DNA of 64,000 bases. Source: Clostridium muellerianum. Its GTDB lineage: Bacteria > Bacillota > Clostridia > Clostridiales > Clostridiaceae. Location: contig NZ_JABBNI010000013.1 of the NCBI RefSeq assembly GCF_012926525.1, forward strand, positions 62,001 through 126,000. Reading direction: 5' to 3'. Below are positions 16,801 to 26,316 of the stretch, in pieces (position 1 is the first letter of the stretch; each line of letters starts with the position of its first letter). The notes beneath the pieces are model-generated. The model ran no database searches. It saw only the letters and a program-made list of their open reading frames with translations, and had not been told where the DNA came from. Made by a program: the position numbers and the translations under genes.

Positions 16801-17516
16801 TATATAATTCCTCTCTTTTTTCTAGTTTCGTATTCAACTTCCATAAATAAGGATTCTAAATCTTCACCAGGATTGATTTTGCCTTGGTAGCCTAAAACAC
16901 CGTGACTCATAATTCCCACATAGTCTATAACCTGTTCTACTTCAGCTAAGATGTGACTGGATAAAATCACAGTGATCCCTTGCTCTGGAAAAGATTTTAT
17001 TAATTTTCGCAAGTCTTGAATTCCTATAGGATCTAAGCCATTAGTAGGTTCATCTAAAATTAATAATTTTGGATGGTTTAAAATTGCAATAGCAATACCT
17101 AAACGTTGTTTCATTCCCATAGAGAAATTTTTAGCTTGTTTATCGTAAGTATCTGTCAAATCTACAATTTTTAATACTTCACCAATACGTTTATTTGATA
17201 ATCCTAAAAGAGTAGTATGAACTTTTAAATTTTCCTTTGCGGTTAGATTTCCATAAATAGGTGGTTGCTCAATTAAAGAACCTATATCTTTTAAATCATT
17301 ACGATTCCATTTGTGACCATCAAATATAATTTCGCCTGAAGTGGGCTTTAACAATCCTGTTATCATTTTTAGTGTGGTAGATTTTCCAGCTCCATTAGCA
17401 CCTAACAATCCGTAAATGTGATTTTTAGGAATTGAAAGGGAAAGAGAATTTACCGAATATTCCTTTTTAAATTTTTTTGTTAATTTTTCAGTTTGTAATA
17501 AATAATTTTCTTGCAT
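16800..17516 (-). CDS. Lantibiotic-immunity-type ABC ATPase (LanF/CprA-like)
   Basis: 238 residues: Walker A GANGAGKST, Q-loop region IGSLIEQPPIYGNLT, signature NFSMGMKQRLG, Walker B LLILDEPTNGLDP, switch His in SSHI. First gene of a five-gene run (ATPase, two permeases, regulator, kinase). RBS AAGGAG. C. difficile CprABC-KR has the same gene content and resists nisin-type peptides; by analogy this operon should be induced by such peptides. No lanthipeptide precursor or modification gene was found nearby, so this is resistance rather than producer immunity. Confidence 0.9.
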   Translation of the reverse strand: MQENYLLQTEKLTKKFKKEYSVNSLSLSIPKNHIYGLLGANGAGKSTTLKMITGLLKPTSGEIIFDGHKWNRNDLKDIGSLIEQPPIYGNLTAKENLKVHTTLLGLSNKRIGEVLKIVDLTDTYDKQAKNFSMGMKQRLGIAIAILNHPKLLILDEPTNGLDPIGIQDLRKLIKSFPEQGITVILSSHILAEVEQVIDYVGIMSHGVLGYQGKINPGEDLESLFMEVEYETRKKRGII

Positions 17517-17587
17517 AATTAACGCTCCTTGTTTAATAAAGTTTACAGTCAGTTAAATAACTGCTTTCTTGTTTGCAAAATAAGAAT

Positions 17588-17614
17588 ATCAAATAAAAAT
17601 CAAGATTTTATCAA
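17588..17614 (-). promoter_or_regulatory. Three 11-bp-phased TTGAT direct repeats (response regulator site)
   Basis: On the minus strand TTGAT occurs three times; on the plus strand the ATCAA copies begin at 17588, 17599 and 17610, exactly 11 bases apart. They lie about 70 bases upstream of the ATPase ATG. OmpR-family regulators bind direct repeats at one-turn spacing, so this is a good candidate operator for the operon's own regulator. The -35/-10 assignment downstream is unclear. Confidence 0.55.
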
Positions 17615-17630
17615 AAAAGTGAAATTAAAT

Positions 17631-17710
17631 TTGATAAAATCAAGTGATTCTTAGAAGAACTTATCCGCCACTTGAAGAAGGTTGGGTATTAGCAATGGTA
17701 GCCATGGAAT
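17631..17710. repeat. Dispersed palindromic repeat, copy A
   Basis: Contains ATCAAGTGATTCTTAGA (17639-17655), identical to a segment in the repeat at 53191-53320, then AACTTATCCGCC and GGTATTAGC..ATGGTAGCC, which match the second copy loosely. The flank TTGATAAAAT (17631-17640) reappears at the other end of copy B. No coding potential. Probably a MITE-like or palindromic repeat family. Confidence 0.5.
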
Positions 17711-17818
17711 AAATAAAAAAATTAGAGAAGTATATATTGTTGGAATAATATGAGTCAGAAGACATATTATTTTGTGAATAGTTTTATTTTACTTTTTTGG
17801 ATAAGTTGATTGATTTTT

Positions 17819-17859
17819 GTGTTTATACTGTATATGATATATATATACAGTATAAACAC
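17819..17859. promoter_or_regulatory. 41-bp palindrome upstream of Yip1/MacAB genes
   Basis: GTGTTTATACTGTATAT faces ATATACAGTATAAACAC, 17-bp perfect arms around a 7-base centre. It lies about 80 bases upstream of the Yip1 gene, too far for its terminator and without a T-run, so it looks like an operator for a dimeric repressor; the core resembles operators with ACTGTATA half-sites. Confidence 0.5.
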
Positions 17860-17941
17860 GAAGCTTACAATTCTTGCATAATAAATATAAATAGCTAATG
17901 TCTGTATAGAAGTAAATTATTTCAAATTAGGAGGAGAATTA

Positions 17942-18622
17942 ATGTCAAAAGAAAGTAAAGATGGAATTTTAAAGACTCTTATTGGTGCTATAATATCACC
18001 AAAAGAAACAATGGAGAAAGTTAACCAAAATCCAAAAGTATGGAGATACTTAATCCCCATAACGCTTATTCAATTAATTGCTACCATAGTAGAACTGCCT
18101 AAACTTATAACTTATACTATTTCACAAACTCAAGAAATGACAAATGTATCTCAAGCTGCACTTCCAATGATAAAAACAGGAGTTATAATTTCTGTAATAT
18201 TTGGAGCATTAATTATGCCAGCTTTAGTAGCATTGATATCAAGTGCATTTATTAAACTTGTTGCATCTATTGCAAAAGAAAATGGGAATTTTAAAAACTT
18301 ATATTGCATAAATCTTCTAGCTTATGTTCCAGTACTGATAGGATTAATTTTAACTGCAGTAATAATGATGTTTACAGAACCACAAAATGTGAAGAATGTT
18401 TCCACAAGTTTTACATTATTTTTAAGCTCGTCAGTAGATACAAAGAGTTCCATTTATAAGTTGCTTTCAACTATAGATTTTTTCTATATATGGAGCAGTA
18501 TATTAGTGGCAATAGGAACTTCAATTGTATTTAAAATGAAGATTAAGAAAGCTGCAATAATAGTTTTTGGAATTTATATTGTTTCAATTATTGTTAGATT
18601 TTCAATGCTATTAAGGGTTTAA
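17942..18622 (+). CDS. Yip1 domain membrane protein
   Basis: 226 residues with five hydrophobic helices (about 34-52, 78-100, 120-145, 178-195, 202-222) and the soluble N-terminal stretch ISPKETMEKVNQNPKVWRYL, typical of bacterial Yip1-family (PF04893) proteins. RBS AGGAGGAG. It lies upstream of MacAB-type genes in the same direction with a hairpin between, a common clostridial arrangement. The biochemical role of bacterial Yip1 proteins is not known; envelope stress involvement is inferred from context. Confidence 0.8.
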   Translation: MSKESKDGILKTLIGAIISPKETMEKVNQNPKVWRYLIPITLIQLIATIVELPKLITYTISQTQEMTNVSQAALPMIKTGVIISVIFGALIMPALVALISSAFIKLVASIAKENGNFKNLYCINLLAYVPVLIGLILTAVIMMFTEPQNVKNVSTSFTLFLSSSVDTKSSIYKLLSTIDFFYIWSSILVAIGTSIVFKMKIKKAAIIVFGIYIVSIIVRFSMLLRV

Positions 18623-18657
18623 TTTAAAGATATTGTCATTAAATCTTCATAATAGAC

Positions 18658-18690
18658 AAGCTGACATTACATTTTATATAATGTCAGCTT
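18658..18690 (+). terminator. Hairpin between Yip1 and MacA-like genes
   Basis: AAGCTGACATTA pairs with TAATGTCAGCTT, 12-bp stem; the T-run is weak, so partial read-through into the exporter genes is possible. Confidence 0.6.
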
Positions 18691-18812
18691 TATGTCTATT
18701 TATACAACTTCTGAGAAAAGGTGAATAATATTGTAATAATTGTTATAATGAAGATGTATTGTATTTTTAAATAATCTGCATATTATATTTAGAAAGGTGA
18801 GGAAAAAGAAAA

Positions 18813-19913
18813 ATGGAATCTAAATTTAAATTTATAAAGAATAAGAAGAAATTAGGAATTATAGCGGTTGTTCTAATTATAATTGTAATAATAGGAATAT
18901 CTTCTTATTCAAAAGCTCAAAAATCCCAAGTAAAAAGTGTGAATATATCTAAGGTTATTAAGAAAAATATAGCTCAAAGTACTGTAGTTTCTGGAACTAT
19001 ACAACCTAATTATAGGAATGAAATAACTTTGAGTAATACTCAAAAAGTGTCAAAGGTATTAGTAACAGAAGGACAAGATGTAAAAAAGGATGATGTTTTG
19101 GTTCAAATGGATTCATCTGATTATAAAAATGAGTTAAATAAGGTACAAGCAGATTTAAACAATGCTCAAAGTGCAATGTCACAGACACGAGTTCCAGGAG
19201 GACAAGACAGAAATGGTAGTGGGTCAATTTCAACAAGTTCTATAAGAGCCCAAATTGATAGCTTAAATGAAAAAATAGCTCAATGTGACATAAAATCTGG
19301 CGTAGATGGAAAAGTGGTAAAAGTTGATGCAAAAGAAGGCCAAGTTTCACAAGCAGGTGATAAGATAATAGTAGATGATGATTCAAAGTATAAAGTTTCT
19401 ATAGATATGAGTCAATATGATGCTATGAAGGTTTCAAAGGGACAAAAGGCTATTGTTAAAGTAAAAGGAAATGACAAAATGAAATATATTGGTTCTGTTA
19501 CGGATATTGGTGAAATAGCTCAAACAAAAATGAATGATAAAAATGCGCAGCAGGAAGCTAAAGTAAATGTTATAGTAACTCTTAATAGTGCAGGTACAGG
19601 TGACAGCATAAAATCAGGATATAAAGCTGATGTAGAAGTTGTATTTAATGAAAGACAAAATGCAATTGTTATGGGCGTGGATAGTATAAAACAAGATAAA
19701 GCTACAAAACGAAAGTATGTTTACATAGTAAATTCTGAAAACAAAGTTTCAAAAAAATATATAGGAACTGGAATTGAAACTGATGATACAGTAGAAGTTA
19801 TAAGTGGTCTTTCACAAGGTGAAAGATATATAACAAATCCTTCCGATTCACTTAAAGATGGTGACATTGTAAAAGATGCTTCAAAGGCTCAAACAGGAGG
19901 GACCAATAAGTGA
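18813..19913 (+). CDS. MacA/HlyD-type membrane fusion protein of an ABC exporter
   Basis: 366 residues. One N-terminal membrane helix (about 14-30), then the adaptor fold: first lipoyl half ([20 protein letters not shown]), a very short helical hairpin (about 105-158), second half ([20 protein letters not shown]), and beta-barrel plus membrane-proximal domains ([25 protein letters not shown]). The short hairpin fits a Gram-positive adaptor with no outer membrane channel. Its stop overlaps the GTG start of the ATPase gene (GTGA). Exports macrolide-, peptide- or lipid-like substrates by family analogy. Confidence 0.9.
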   Translation: MESKFKFIKNKKKLGIIAVVLIIIVIIGISSYSKAQKSQVKSVNISKVIKKNIAQSTVVSGTIQPNYRNEITLSNTQKVSKVLVTEGQDVKKDDVLVQMDSSDYKNELNKVQADLNNAQSAMSQTRVPGGQDRNGSGSISTSSIRAQIDSLNEKIAQCDIKSGVDGKVVKVDAKEGQVSQAGDKIIVDDDSKYKVSIDMSQYDAMKVSKGQKAIVKVKGNDKMKYIGSVTDIGEIAQTKMNDKNAQQEAKVNVIVTLNSAGTGDSIKSGYKADVEVVFNERQNAIVMGVDSIKQDKATKRKYVYIVNSENKVSKKYIGTGIETDDTVEVISGLSQGERYITNPSDSLKDGDIVKDASKAQTGGTNK

Positions 19914-20617
19914 TAATTAAATTAGAGAATTTAGTTAAAGTGTACGACACTGGATCAATAAAACTTAGAGCTTTAAAAGAAATTGATTTGCAAATTGAGA
20001 AAGAAGAATATGTAGCTATAATGGGTGCTTCTGGGTCTGGAAAATCTACTCTTATGAATGTCCTTGGATGTTTGGACAAACTTACAGAAGGAAAGTATTA
20101 CTTGGAAGATGTGGATGTGTCTTCACTAGATGATAACAGCTTAGCTGAAATAAGAAATAAAAAAATAGGATTTGTATTTCAAGCTTTTAATTTGCTTCCC
20201 AAACTTACAGCTATGGAAAATGTTGAACTTCCAATGATGTATGCAGGAGTACCTAAGCATGTAAGAGAAAAGAAAGCAAAAATAGCTTTAGACAGAGTTG
20301 GCTTATCTAACAGAATTCATCACAAACCTAATGAAATGTCAGGGGGACAAAAGCAGAGGGTTGCCATTGCAAGGGCTTTAGTTAATAATCCTTCTATAAT
20401 ACTTGCAGATGAACCTACTGGAAATTTAGATAGTGTTTCAAGTGAGGAAATAATGGGCATTTTTCAAGGGTTGAATGATGAAGGCGTAACCATTGTTATG
20501 GTTACACATGAACATGATATAGCCATGCATACAAAAAGAAATGTAGTTTTTAAAGATGGAACTATAATTTCTGACAGTTTAGTTGCAAATAGGACTATAG
20601 TTAGGAGGCAGAACTAA
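19910..20617 (+). CDS. MacB/LolD-type ABC transporter ATPase
   Basis: 235 residues from GTG, overlapping the upstream gene by 4 bases. Walker [10 protein letters not shown], signature [16 protein letters not shown], Walker [14 protein letters not shown], switch His in VTHEHD. This is the ATPase class paired with MacB/FtsX-type permeases. It powers the exporter encoded with the adaptor and permease on either side. Confidence 0.93.
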   Translation: MIIKLENLVKVYDTGSIKLRALKEIDLQIEKEEYVAIMGASGSGKSTLMNVLGCLDKLTEGKYYLEDVDVSSLDDNSLAEIRNKKIGFVFQAFNLLPKLTAMENVELPMMYAGVPKHVREKKAKIALDRVGLSNRIHHKPNEMSGGQKQRVAIARALVNNPSIILADEPTGNLDSVSSEEIMGIFQGLNDEGVTIVMVTHEHDIAMHTKRNVVFKDGTIISDSLVANRTIVRRQN

Positions 20618-21828
20618 TGAATGTAGAGGAAGGCTTTAAATCTGCATTACAGAGCATAAAGTCAAATAAATTAAGATCTTTGCTAACTATGCTTGGAATA
20701 ATAATAGGAATATCTTCTGTAATAACTATAGTTTCTATAGGTGCTGGAGCAAAAGAATATATTGCAGGGGAGTTTCAAGGGGTAGGTAGTAATGTAGTTA
20801 ATGTGCGTTTAAATCAATCTTCAGATAAATCCATAGAGAGGAAGGACTACTTTACTATGGAGGATATTGATCTTATAAAGGATAAGATACCTGAAGTTAC
20901 ACAAGTTGTTCCAATGCTTTCAGGTGGTGGAAATTTGAAGGTTCAGAATAAATCTAGGCGTGCAGAAATTGTAGCATCAACACAAGGTTATGACAAGCTT
21001 TCAGGTATAAAAATGCTCAGTGGAAGATTTTTAAATCAACATGATGTAGATGCAAGATCTAGTGCAGCAATTATAGATGAAAAGACAGCTGGAAAGTTAT
21101 TTCGTGGAATTGATAATGCAATTGGGGAAGATATTGAGATTACATCGGATAATGGAGAAGTAAATTTTCATATAGTTGGTGTATATAAGGATCCTAATGC
21201 AAATTTGGGAGGAGCATCAGATAACGTTCCAGGTGGAGTATTCATACCTATAACAGCAGCAGATAGGTTACTCGCAAACACTGATATTAGTTATATGTCA
21301 GTAATGTTATCAGATATGAGTAAAGCAGATAAGATAAGCTCTAGTATAATAAGAATTCTAGAAAGTAAACATCAAAGTAAAGGCATATATGTAGCTGAAA
21401 ATGGATTTAAAGGACTTGAAGCTGTAACCAAAGGGTTAAGTGTTATAACAACTATACTTGGTGCTATTGCAGCTATATCACTCTTAGTAGGTGGAATAGG
21501 TGTTATGAACATAATGCTTGTATCTGTAACGGAGAGAACTAGAGAAATTGGTATAAGAAAAGCAATTGGAGCAAAAACACGTGACATAAAGATACAATTT
21601 CTTATGGAATCTATAATACTATGTCTTATAGGAGGAATAATTGGTACCATTTTTGGTATAACTACAGGTAAGATTGTTGGAGCCCTCTTAAAAATGCATA
21701 TTCCAATATCCATTGGAATAATACTAATAGCATTTGCATTTTCGTCAGCAATTGGAATATTCTTTGGATTATATCCAGCCACCAAAGCAGCAAAATTAGA
21801 TCCTATTGAAGCTTTAAGATATGAGTAA
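20617..21828 (+). CDS. MacB/FtsX-type ABC permease
   Basis: 403 residues; the start overlaps the ATPase stop by one base. One helix near residues 20-45, a large extracytoplasmic MacB_PCD domain (about 50-265), then three helices in the FtsX domain (about 275-400) with the GVMNIMLVSVTERTREIGIR signature and the terminal PATKAAKLDPIEALRYE. Works with the adaptor and ATPase as a mechanotransmission exporter; substrate unknown. Confidence 0.93.
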   Translation: MNVEEGFKSALQSIKSNKLRSLLTMLGIIIGISSVITIVSIGAGAKEYIAGEFQGVGSNVVNVRLNQSSDKSIERKDYFTMEDIDLIKDKIPEVTQVVPMLSGGGNLKVQNKSRRAEIVASTQGYDKLSGIKMLSGRFLNQHDVDARSSAAIIDEKTAGKLFRGIDNAIGEDIEITSDNGEVNFHIVGVYKDPNANLGGASDNVPGGVFIPITAADRLLANTDISYMSVMLSDMSKADKISSSIIRILESKHQSKGIYVAENGFKGLEAVTKGLSVITTILGAIAAISLLVGGIGVMNIMLVSVTERTREIGIRKAIGAKTRDIKIQFLMESIILCLIGGIIGTIFGITTGKIVGALLKMHIPISIGIILIAFAFSSAIGIFFGLYPATKAAKLDPIEALRYE

Positions 21829-21972
21829 TTTGTAAGTACTTGAATAATTCAAGAAGAAAGTTATGACAACATGAAAAGATGACATGGTAAAATGTATGTA
21901 TTATTAGATAAATTATTTATACGAAATGCTTTTTATAGATAAATTAATGGAATTTATTAAATGAGTTTTATG

Positions 21973-22003
21973 TAAGCCTGTTATGTAGCAGGCTTATTTT
22001 TTT
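21973..22003 (+). terminator. Terminator of the MacAB-type operon
   Basis: TAAGCCTG pairs with CAGGCTTA, followed by a run of T residues. The remaining gap to 22238 is AT-rich without further features. Confidence 0.85.
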
Positions 22004-22238
22004 ATTTTAGTAGGAATTTAAAAATTTTTTTCTGAATATATATTTCTTATACTATAAATAAGTAGATTAGAATTTTATATAGTACTTTTATTACTAATAT
22101 AAATATGTTTTATAAAATAAGAGTATAAATATTGTTATAAGCTAAGGTAAGTTATTATAATATTTGAATAAAAACAATCGTCATAAATAAGTTTTGTCTA
22201 ATCTTAAAAATTAACTATTTACTTAATGGGGGGATATT

Positions 22239-23378
22239 ATGTTATATAGAAAGTTCGGAAAGACCAATGAAATGGTTTCAATTTTAGGATTTGGATGTAT
22301 GAGGCTTCCGACTATTAAAGGAGAAGATACATCTAATATTGATGAGGAAAAAGCAACAAAGTTAATTCGCTGGGCAATTGATAATGGTGTGAATTACATA
22401 GATACTGCTTATCCTTATCATGGAAAAGGTATGGAAAAAGGTGGAGCAAGTGAACCGTTTGTAGCCAAAGCATTGAAGGATGGTTATAGAGAAAAAGTTA
22501 AACTAGCTACAAAACTTCCAAGCTGGCTTATAGAAAATAGAGAAGACATGGATAAATACTTAGATGAGCAATTAAAAAGGCTTGAAACAGATACAATAGA
22601 TTTTTATTTAATACACAGTCTTAATAGTACAATTTGGGATAAGTTAAAAAAGGCTGGTATTGATGAGTTTTTGGATAAAGCTATAGAAAGCGGAAAAATA
22701 AAATATGCAGGCTTTTCATTTCATGATAAATTGGATACATTTAAGGAAATAGTAGATTATTATAATTGGTCATTTTGTCAAATACAGTACAATTATTTAG
22801 ATGAAGAGTATCAAGCTGGAACAGAAGGGCTAAAATATGCTGCAAAGCGCGGTCTTGGAATTACTATTATGGAACCACTTAGAGGTGGTAAGCTGGTTAA
22901 TAATCTTCCACAATCAGCAAAAGATATATTTAATGAAGCGGAAATAAAAAGAACACCAGCTGGGTGGGCTCTTAAATGGGTGTGGAATCATCCAGAAGTA
23001 TCAGTTGTTTTAAGTGGCATGAATGAAATGGAACAAGTTATAGCAAATGTGAAAACAGCAAGTGAAGCTGAAGCAAATTCATTAACAAAAAAAGAATTAG
23101 AAACAATTGATGAAGTTAAGGCTATTATTAAGAAGAAAACTAAGGTTAATTGTACAGGTTGCAAATATTGTATGCCATGTCCTTCAGGAGTAAACATTCC
23201 TATGTGTTTTACCATTTATAATAATTATTATATGTTTGGTGAAAAAGAATATTATGATTCACTTGAGCCTTACGAAAAAGCATCAAACTGTGCAGAATGT
23301 GGTAAATGTGAAGAGCATTGTCCTCAAGGCATTAAAGTTCGTCAGGAGCTTAAGAATGTGAAATCAATATTTGAATAG
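22239..23378 (+). CDS. Aldo/keto reductase with C-terminal 4Fe-4S ferredoxin domain
   Basis: 379 residues. N-terminal TIM-barrel AKR: catalytic Asp/Tyr in YIDTAYPYHG, Lys in LATKLPSW, His in YLIHSL. Residues about 300-379 add a ferredoxin-like domain with CTGCKYCMPCPSGVNIP and CAECGKCEEHCPQGIKV, binding two 4Fe-4S clusters. This class is common in strict anaerobes and probably exchanges electrons with ferredoxin. RBS GGGGGG. Monocistronic with its own terminator. The substrate is unknown. Confidence 0.93.
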   Translation: MLYRKFGKTNEMVSILGFGCMRLPTIKGEDTSNIDEEKATKLIRWAIDNGVNYIDTAYPYHGKGMEKGGASEPFVAKALKDGYREKVKLATKLPSWLIENREDMDKYLDEQLKRLETDTIDFYLIHSLNSTIWDKLKKAGIDEFLDKAIESGKIKYAGFSFHDKLDTFKEIVDYYNWSFCQIQYNYLDEEYQAGTEGLKYAAKRGLGITIMEPLRGGKLVNNLPQSAKDIFNEAEIKRTPAGWALKWVWNHPEVSVVLSGMNEMEQVIANVKTASEAEANSLTKKELETIDEVKAIIKKKTKVNCTGCKYCMPCPSGVNIPMCFTIYNNYYMFGEKEYYDSLEPYEKASNCAECGKCEEHCPQGIKVRQELKNVKSIFE

Positions 23379-23413
23379 GACTTAAAAATTTTATAATATT
23401 ATGTTATGCAGAA

Positions 23414-23440
23414 AGGAGGGGAGATCTAACCCTCTTTTTT
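23414..23440 (+). terminator. Terminator of the aldo/keto reductase gene
   Basis: GAGGG pairs with CCCTC, followed by TTTTTT. Further on, an extended -10 element TGGTATAAT (23662-23670) is the likely promoter of the chemoreceptor gene at 23715. Confidence 0.6.
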
Positions 23441-23714
23441 CTATGTGATATATCAACACTTTTGTGTAATAGAACTATATTTTGAGAAGATTTATAAGTA
23501 TTTATTATTAATAAATTAAAATATTAAGATTTCTAACAGGTATAGGATAAAGATTAGAAGTTTTGATGTTCTTTTATGTGGATTAATGTAGGAATTTAAT
23601 TTAAAAATTAACCTTTTTATTAAAATATGGGATTTATATCTGTCTAATTTATGTAACTTTGTGGTATAATTTTTACATAAAGCTTTATTTTTACATTAGC
23701 GTGGGGGGATAACG

Positions 23715-26183
23715 ATGTTAGGTTGGAGAAAAAATAGCCACAAGTTAACTGAAAATACTGATAAACAGGGGGATATTAGCAATATGAGAAGCAGCGGATT
23801 AAGTTTATTAAAATGTAATCAGGAATGCATAGTAACCAGAATAAACGAAAAAATTCAAGAAACTGGTTTTGCAACTGAAAATTTAATATCATTAACACAA
23901 AATATTGCTGAAAATGTAGAAGTACAAATGGAATCAATAGAAAAGGTGGTAAATGAAGTAAATAATTATTCAGCTTTGGCAGAAGAAGTCTGTGCAAGTA
24001 CTGAAAATTCAAAACAAATAGCAGAAAAAACAATGGAAATAGCTGAAGAAGGCAGTAAAGCGGCTGATAACTCCATACAGGCTATGACTGATATTAAAGA
24101 ATCAGTAAAAGCTGTTAAAGAAGTTGTAAATGATTTAAGTTCAAAAGCAGAGCATGTAAATGAGATGCTTACAATTATAAAGGATATAGCGGATAATACA
24201 AACTTATTATCCCTAAATGCTTCTATTGAGGCAGCAAGAGCTGGAGAAGCTGGTAAGGGTTTTGCAGTAGTTGCTAATGAGGTTAAAAATTTGGCTCAAA
24301 GAAGTTCTGAGTCAGCACATCAGATTTCATGTACCATTAGTGAGATAAATTGCAGTATAGATAAGACTATAGCTGCTATGGATAAAAGTATAGAGAAAGT
24401 ATTAGAAGGAAATGAAATTGCAAGTAATACTAAAGAAGTATTTGATAATATAATAAATGCAGTGGGCACTACCAGTAATGTAGCTGAAGAAATTAATACT
24501 GCAGTTTCAAAACAAACAAAAAGTTTAGAGACTATCATCTCTTCAACAGAAGAAATGAACAAAACTTCAGAAAAAGTTATGGAAATGGTAGAAACAACAT
24601 CATTAAATACTCAATATACAAAAACTGCTTTAAATGTCCTTTCTGATGTGTCTAAAGATCTTAAAAGTATATCAACTAAACTTCTTGGAAAAATTCAAGT
24701 TGAAGACAAAAATGAATCAGTAATTAAAACTTTTCTAAGTGAAGCTCCTTTAGAGTATGATCCACAATTAGCTTTTGATGCACAAAGCGGGCAAATTTTA
24801 TACAATGTTCATGGTGGATTATTATTGATTAGTTCAACAGGGGAAATTACTCCAGGAATTGCTAAAAGTTGGTATGTTGAAGATGACAACTTAACATGGG
24901 TGTTTAATTTGAGGAGAGGTGCAAAATTTCACAATGGAAGAGAAATAACTGCTGAAGATGTAAAATATTCTTATGAAAGACTCTTAAGTCCTTCATTAAG
25001 ATCTCCTAATGCTTGGTTTTTGGAGCAAATTGAAGGTGCTGAAGAATATTTAAATGGACAAGCAAGAGAAGTGAAGGGAATAAATGTAATTAATAGATAT
25101 AGAATTTCTCTTAAACTTACATGTCCGTACAGCGGATTTTTGCTTAATTTAGGACAATATATTTGCTGTATACTGCCTAAAGAAGATGCGGAAAGAGGAA
25201 AGTTTACAGGCTGTGGACCATATATTATAGAAAGCATAGAAAAGGAAAAGTGTACATTAACTGCATTTAAGGATTACTTTGGGGGAACAGCATATGTAGA
25301 CAAAGTTATTATAGAATTTGAAGGTAAGCGAGCTGCTGAGAGTTTTATTAATAAAGATTGTGATTTTATAACAATAGATAATAAGAAACAGATAGATAAA
25401 TTATCGAAAGCTCAAATTTCCAATATAGAATACAAAAGTGTTATGGGAACTTATTATGCTGGATTTAATCTTAAATCTAACTCTATTTTTGCACGGGATA
25501 ATGAAATTAGACGCGCATTTAATTTAGGAGTTGATAAAAAAAGAATTATTAATGAAGTTTTAGGTGGGCTTGGGGAAGAAGCTTTAGGACCTATGCCTCC
25601 TAATATGATTGATAATGGATATTTATCAGATTCCAGATATAATCCTACACTAGCAAGAGAAATTTTAAATAGAAAGCGCGGATTGATAGGAAATGCAAAA
25701 CTTAGAGTTTTAATTAGAGATGAAAGTAGTGAATCTACTTTTAATAAAATAACTCAATTTATTATAAATGATCTAAAAAATATAGGAGTTGAATGCATTT
25801 TAGAAAAGGTAAGTCCAGATAAGTATTTAGAACCTGAGTCAATTAATAAAAGTGACTTATTTTTAAGCAGGTGGCTTTCGGATACTGGAGATATGGACAA
25901 TTTTCTTGAGCCAATGTTTAATCCAGCTAATGTTACTGATTTCACTGGATATAGTAATTCAAAAGTAACAAACATGATGAACAATGCTAAAGAAATAATA
26001 AATCCTCATAAGAGAATAGAAATGTATAAAGAGTTACAGAAGATAATAGTTAAGGATGCTCCATGGATATTTTTATATCATCCACAGGTTGGATACGTCT
26101 CAAGGAAAGGAATTATAGGATTAAGAGTTAGTCCACTTGGAATAGTTAGATATGAAGATATAATTATGGAGAGTGTAAAATAG
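23715..26183 (+). CDS. Cytoplasmic chemoreceptor fused to a family-5 solute-binding domain
   Basis: 822 residues with no signal peptide and no membrane helix. Residues about 50-330 are a methyl-accepting signalling coiled coil; the CheA/CheW-binding tip is [20 protein letters not shown] near residues 160-185. Residues about 335-822 are an SBP_bac_5 (OppA/DppA-type) domain: [30 protein letters not shown], then [17 protein letters not shown]. Such domains normally bind peptides outside the cell; here it must act in the cytoplasm, as in the transcription factor SgrR. RBS GGGGGG. It would couple an internal ligand to motility, or may regulate something else. The architecture is seen; ligand and output are inferred. 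Confidence 0.88.
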   Translation: MLGWRKNSHKLTENTDKQGDISNMRSSGLSLLKCNQECIVTRINEKIQETGFATENLISLTQNIAENVEVQMESIEKVVNEVNNYSALAEEVCASTENSKQIAEKTMEIAEEGSKAADNSIQAMTDIKESVKAVKEVVNDLSSKAEHVNEMLTIIKDIADNTNLLSLNASIEAARAGEAGKGFAVVANEVKNLAQRSSESAHQISCTISEINCSIDKTIAAMDKSIEKVLEGNEIASNTKEVFDNIINAVGTTSNVAEEINTAVSKQTKSLETIISSTEEMNKTSEKVMEMVETTSLNTQYTKTALNVLSDVSKDLKSISTKLLGKIQVEDKNESVIKTFLSEAPLEYDPQLAFDAQSGQILYNVHGGLLLISSTGEITPGIAKSWYVEDDNLTWVFNLRRGAKFHNGREITAEDVKYSYERLLSPSLRSPNAWFLEQIEGAEEYLNGQAREVKGINVINRYRISLKLTCPYSGFLLNLGQYICCILPKEDAERGKFTGCGPYIIESIEKEKCTLTAFKDYFGGTAYVDKVIIEFEGKRAAESFINKDCDFITIDNKKQIDKLSKAQISNIEYKSVMGTYYAGFNLKSNSIFARDNEIRRAFNLGVDKKRIINEVLGGLGEEALGPMPPNMIDNGYLSDSRYNPTLAREILNRKRGLIGNAKLRVLIRDESSESTFNKITQFIINDLKNIGVECILEKVSPDKYLEPESINKSDLFLSRWLSDTGDMDNFLEPMFNPANVTDFTGYSNSKVTNMMNNAKEIINPHKRIEMYKELQKIIVKDAPWIFLYHPQVGYVSRKGIIGLRVSPLGIVRYEDIIMESVK

Positions 26184-26197
26184 CATAAAAGATAAAA

Positions 26198-26303
26198 CAC
26201 TCAACTTTTTTGAGAGGACAAAGGACAATTGACAGAGGACAGTGAAGGAGGATTTTTCTCCGTTACACTACGAAAAATCTTTAATTTAAAAGAAAGTTGA
26301 GTG
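26198..26303. repeat. Inverted-repeat element between two chemoreceptor genes
   Basis: CACTCAACTTT (26198-26208) faces AAAGTTGAGTG (26293-26303). Inside are GAGGACAAAGGACAATTGAC and an AAGGAGGATTTTTCTCCGTT hairpin segment. The stem could end transcription for both convergent genes. The interior looks like a dispersed non-coding repeat rather than a plain terminator. Confidence 0.55.
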
Positions 26304-26316
26304 AATTATTTTTGTT

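Noticed and set aside
17517-17941. Lanthipeptide precursor near the LanFEG-type operon
   Set aside because: No small ORF with a leader-like N-terminus and a Cys/Ser/Thr core was found in either strand.
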